From Planctomycetota bacterium (GTDB taxonomy: Bacteria; Planctomycetota; SBBH01; JACQRN01): a DNA stretch of 23,698 nt. Under the pieces are notes generated by a model that was not told the DNA's origin, did no database searches, and worked only from the letters and a program-made list of their open reading frames with translations. Of the stretch, positions 22,215 through 23,698 are shown one piece after another. The stretch covers positions 1-23,698 of the forward strand of contig JACQRN010000172.1 of the NCBI GenBank assembly GCA_016206515.1. Direction: 5' to 3'. Both the position numbers and the translations under genes were made by a program. Numbering within the stretch: position 1 is the first letter of the stretch; the number at the start of each line of letters is the position of its first letter.

Positions 22215-23698
22215 GCCGGCTGGGACCGTACTCGCTGCTTCGCGAGCTCGCGTGCGGAGGGACCTCCACGCTGTACGAGGCCGCGCTGCATGGGGAGGGC
22301 GTCCACGTCGCCCTCAAGGCCCTGCACCCCGAGCTGGCTCACGACGCGCGGATCGTCGACCGGTTCCGCCGCGAAGCGGAGATCCTCGCACGGCTCGACC
22401 ACCCGAACCTCGTCGGCGCCCGGGGACCGCACGGCCGGGACGGGGACCGCCCCTACTTCGCCATGGAGATGGTGCGGGGACGGGTGCTGGCGGACCTCCT
22501 GGTCGCGCGCCATCGCCTGACACCCCCCCAGGCCGCCGAGCTCCTGCGCCAGATCCTCGACGGCCTCGGCGCGGCGCACCGGCTCGGGATCGTCCACCGG
22601 GACCTCACGCCCCGGAACGTCGTCCTCCAGAAGGAGGGGGAGGACCTGCGCGTCCGGATCGCCGACTTCGGCCTGGCACACGACGCCGCCGGGACGCGCT
22701 TGACCCGGACCGGCGAGATCCTCGGGACGCTCCTGTACCGCGCCCCGGAGCAGTGCCTCGGCAGGCCGGTGGACGCGACGGTGGACCTGTACGCCGCTGG
22801 TGCGATCCTCTACGAGATGCTCGATGGCGTCCCGCCGTTCCGCGGCGCATCGCCGATGGAGATTTTCGAGGCGCACCAGCGCCGCGACGTCCCACCCCCC
22901 GCCGGGGACTGGGGAAAGGACGCCGGGGAACTCCTGAGGATCGTGCGGAAGGCGATGGCGAAGGAGCCGCGCGGGCGGTACGCGGACGCCCCCGCGATGG
23001 CCGCCGCCCTGGAGGAACTGGAGATCCCCCCGGTCCCGCCCGGCGGATGGGGCCCCCTGTGGAGCGGCGACACGACGGCGCTCCCGGTCCTCCCCCTCCA
23101 GACGGATACCGCTCCCCCCGAACCGGTTGCCGCCGCGCCGGACGCCGGACGGCGCGCGGACCCTGTCGAGGAACGTGTCTTCTGCCACGCCTGCGGCCGC
23201 TGGATCCCGTCCCACGCCCCGCGATGCGCCTCCTGCGGGACGCGCTCCGCCGCGTCCCTCTTCCCCGCCCGGTGCGTCCCGCATGCCGCCCTGGATCTCC
23301 TCGCGGGGCTCCTGGCGGTCGCGCTCGCGCTCGCCGGCGCGTTCGCGCCCCCGTCCGCCGCGCTCGCCGCGCTCGCGGGACTCCTCGGCGCGGGGGCCGT
23401 CTACATCCGGGAGACCTACGGGCCGGCGACGTCCCGCCGGATGAGGCACGCGCTCGGGACCCATCTGCGGCATTCCCCCTCCGTCGCGGCCGCCGCCGTC
23501 CTCGGGATCGCCGCGGTCCTCGCGTCCGGCGCGCGAACGCTCCCGGCGCCGTGGGGATGGATGGCGCGCTCGCCGGTCTTCCTCGTCGCCCCCCTGGCGC
23601 TCGCCCATGCGACCTGGGGACGCTCGCGGCGGCACCGCGCGATGGGGCTCCTGCGCGACCGGCTCCACCGCTACTGGGAGATCGAGGACCGGCCCGGA
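22190..23698 (+). CDS. Membrane Ser/Thr protein kinase (partial at 3' end)
   Basis: The frame is open from ATG 22190 to the window end (503 codons). The kinase domain (about 10-275) shows a glycine-rich loop (ELACGGTSTLYEA), the ATP lysine Lys43 in VALKAL, Glu63, the catalytic loop HRDLTPRN (136-143), DFG at 159-161 and APE at 185-187. The usual Lys of HRDLKPxN is Thr140. A linker is followed by a zinc ribbon (CHAC at 332-335, CASC at 346-349) and about four hydrophobic segments, so the C-terminal part is probably in the membrane. It overlaps the FHA activator gene by 25 bases. No Shine-Dalgarno sequence is visible, consistent with coupled translation. The activator's FHA domain is the likely phosphorylation-dependent partner. 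Confidence 0.9.
   Translation, partial: MEPATPVLGRLGPYSLLRELACGGTSTLYEAALHGEGVHVALKALHPELAHDARIVDRFRREAEILARLDHPNLVGARGPHGRDGDRPYFAMEMVRGRVLADLLVARHRLTPPQAAELLRQILDGLGAAHRLGIVHRDLTPRNVVLQKEGEDLRVRIADFGLAHDAAGTRLTRTGEILGTLLYRAPEQCLGRPVDATVDLYAAGAILYEMLDGVPPFRGASPMEIFEAHQRRDVPPPAGDWGKDAGELLRIVRKAMAKEPRGRYADAPAMAAALEELEIPPVPPGGWGPLWSGDTTALPVLPLQTDTAPPEPVAAAPDAGRRADPVEERVFCHACGRWIPSHAPRCASCGTRSAASLFPARCVPHAALDLLAGLLAVALALAGAFAPPSAALAALAGLLGAGAVYIRETYGPATSRRMRHALGTHLRHSPSVAAAAVLGIAAVLASGARTLPAPWGWMARSPVFLVAPLALAHATWGRSRRHRAMGLLRDRLHRYWEIEDRPG

Noticed and set aside
22211..23668. Minus-strand open frame of 485 codons opposite the kinase gene
   Set aside because: It is a shadow of the plus-strand kinase, whose motifs are plain; its sequence is low-complexity and domain-free.

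Overview
The window is about 70% GC and tightly packed: 25 protein genes, no gene-free gap above about 170 bases, and no rRNA, tRNA, CRISPR array or insertion sequence that I can see. A sigma-54 activator with an FHA domain, a Ser/Thr kinase, a DUF2330-like secreted protein, HEAT-repeat secreted proteins and a trigger factor-clpP-clpP-clpX cluster suggest a Gram-negative, high-GC bacterium of the Planctomycetota type or another deep-branching phylum. This placement is an inference; no single gene here is diagnostic.

Layout. (1) 1-5101, one-carbon and serine metabolism: the start of a membrane protein leaving on the minus strand, a glycine-cleavage T protein fused to a serine hydroxymethyltransferase, a membrane protein with a PH-like domain, zinc ribbon and TM2-like hairpin (minus), and serA with a C-terminal ACT domain. 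(2) 5108-5781: a PIN toxin and Phd/YefM-type antitoxin (minus). (3) 5894-7755: nadA and a divergent NAD-kinase-like gene. (4) 7759-9525: two unassigned minus-strand genes, one of 28 aa, and an endonuclease III gene that appears to read about 290 bases into the gene facing it. (5) 9236-13502, all minus: ECF sigma factor, zinc-finger anti-sigma factor with a HEAT-like outer part, DUF2330-like secreted protein and a large secreted HEAT protein, possibly one envelope-sensing module. (6) 13575-16774, all minus: a short DnaA-like ATPase, parA, parB and a YggT-family protein. (7) 16881-20876, plus: trigger factor, clpP1 and clpP2 with ATGA overlaps, then clpX from its own promoter. (8) 20886-23698: an FHA-sigma-54 activator overlapping a Ser/Thr kinase gene that runs off the window.

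Observations that stand out: the gcvT-SHMT fusion; ClpP1 with Asn in place of the catalytic Asp beside a canonical ClpP2; a DnaA-like protein lacking the N-terminal domains and the DNA-binding signature, in one operon with parAB; a trigger factor with a His-rich N-terminus and an eroded PPIase domain; several first genes with a -10 hexamer only 6-10 bases before the start codon and no Shine-Dalgarno sequence, which points to leaderless mRNAs; three diverged copies of a 48-bp dispersed repeat; and three intergenic arrays of different 7-bp units, two of which flank the dnaA-like/parA/parB operon.
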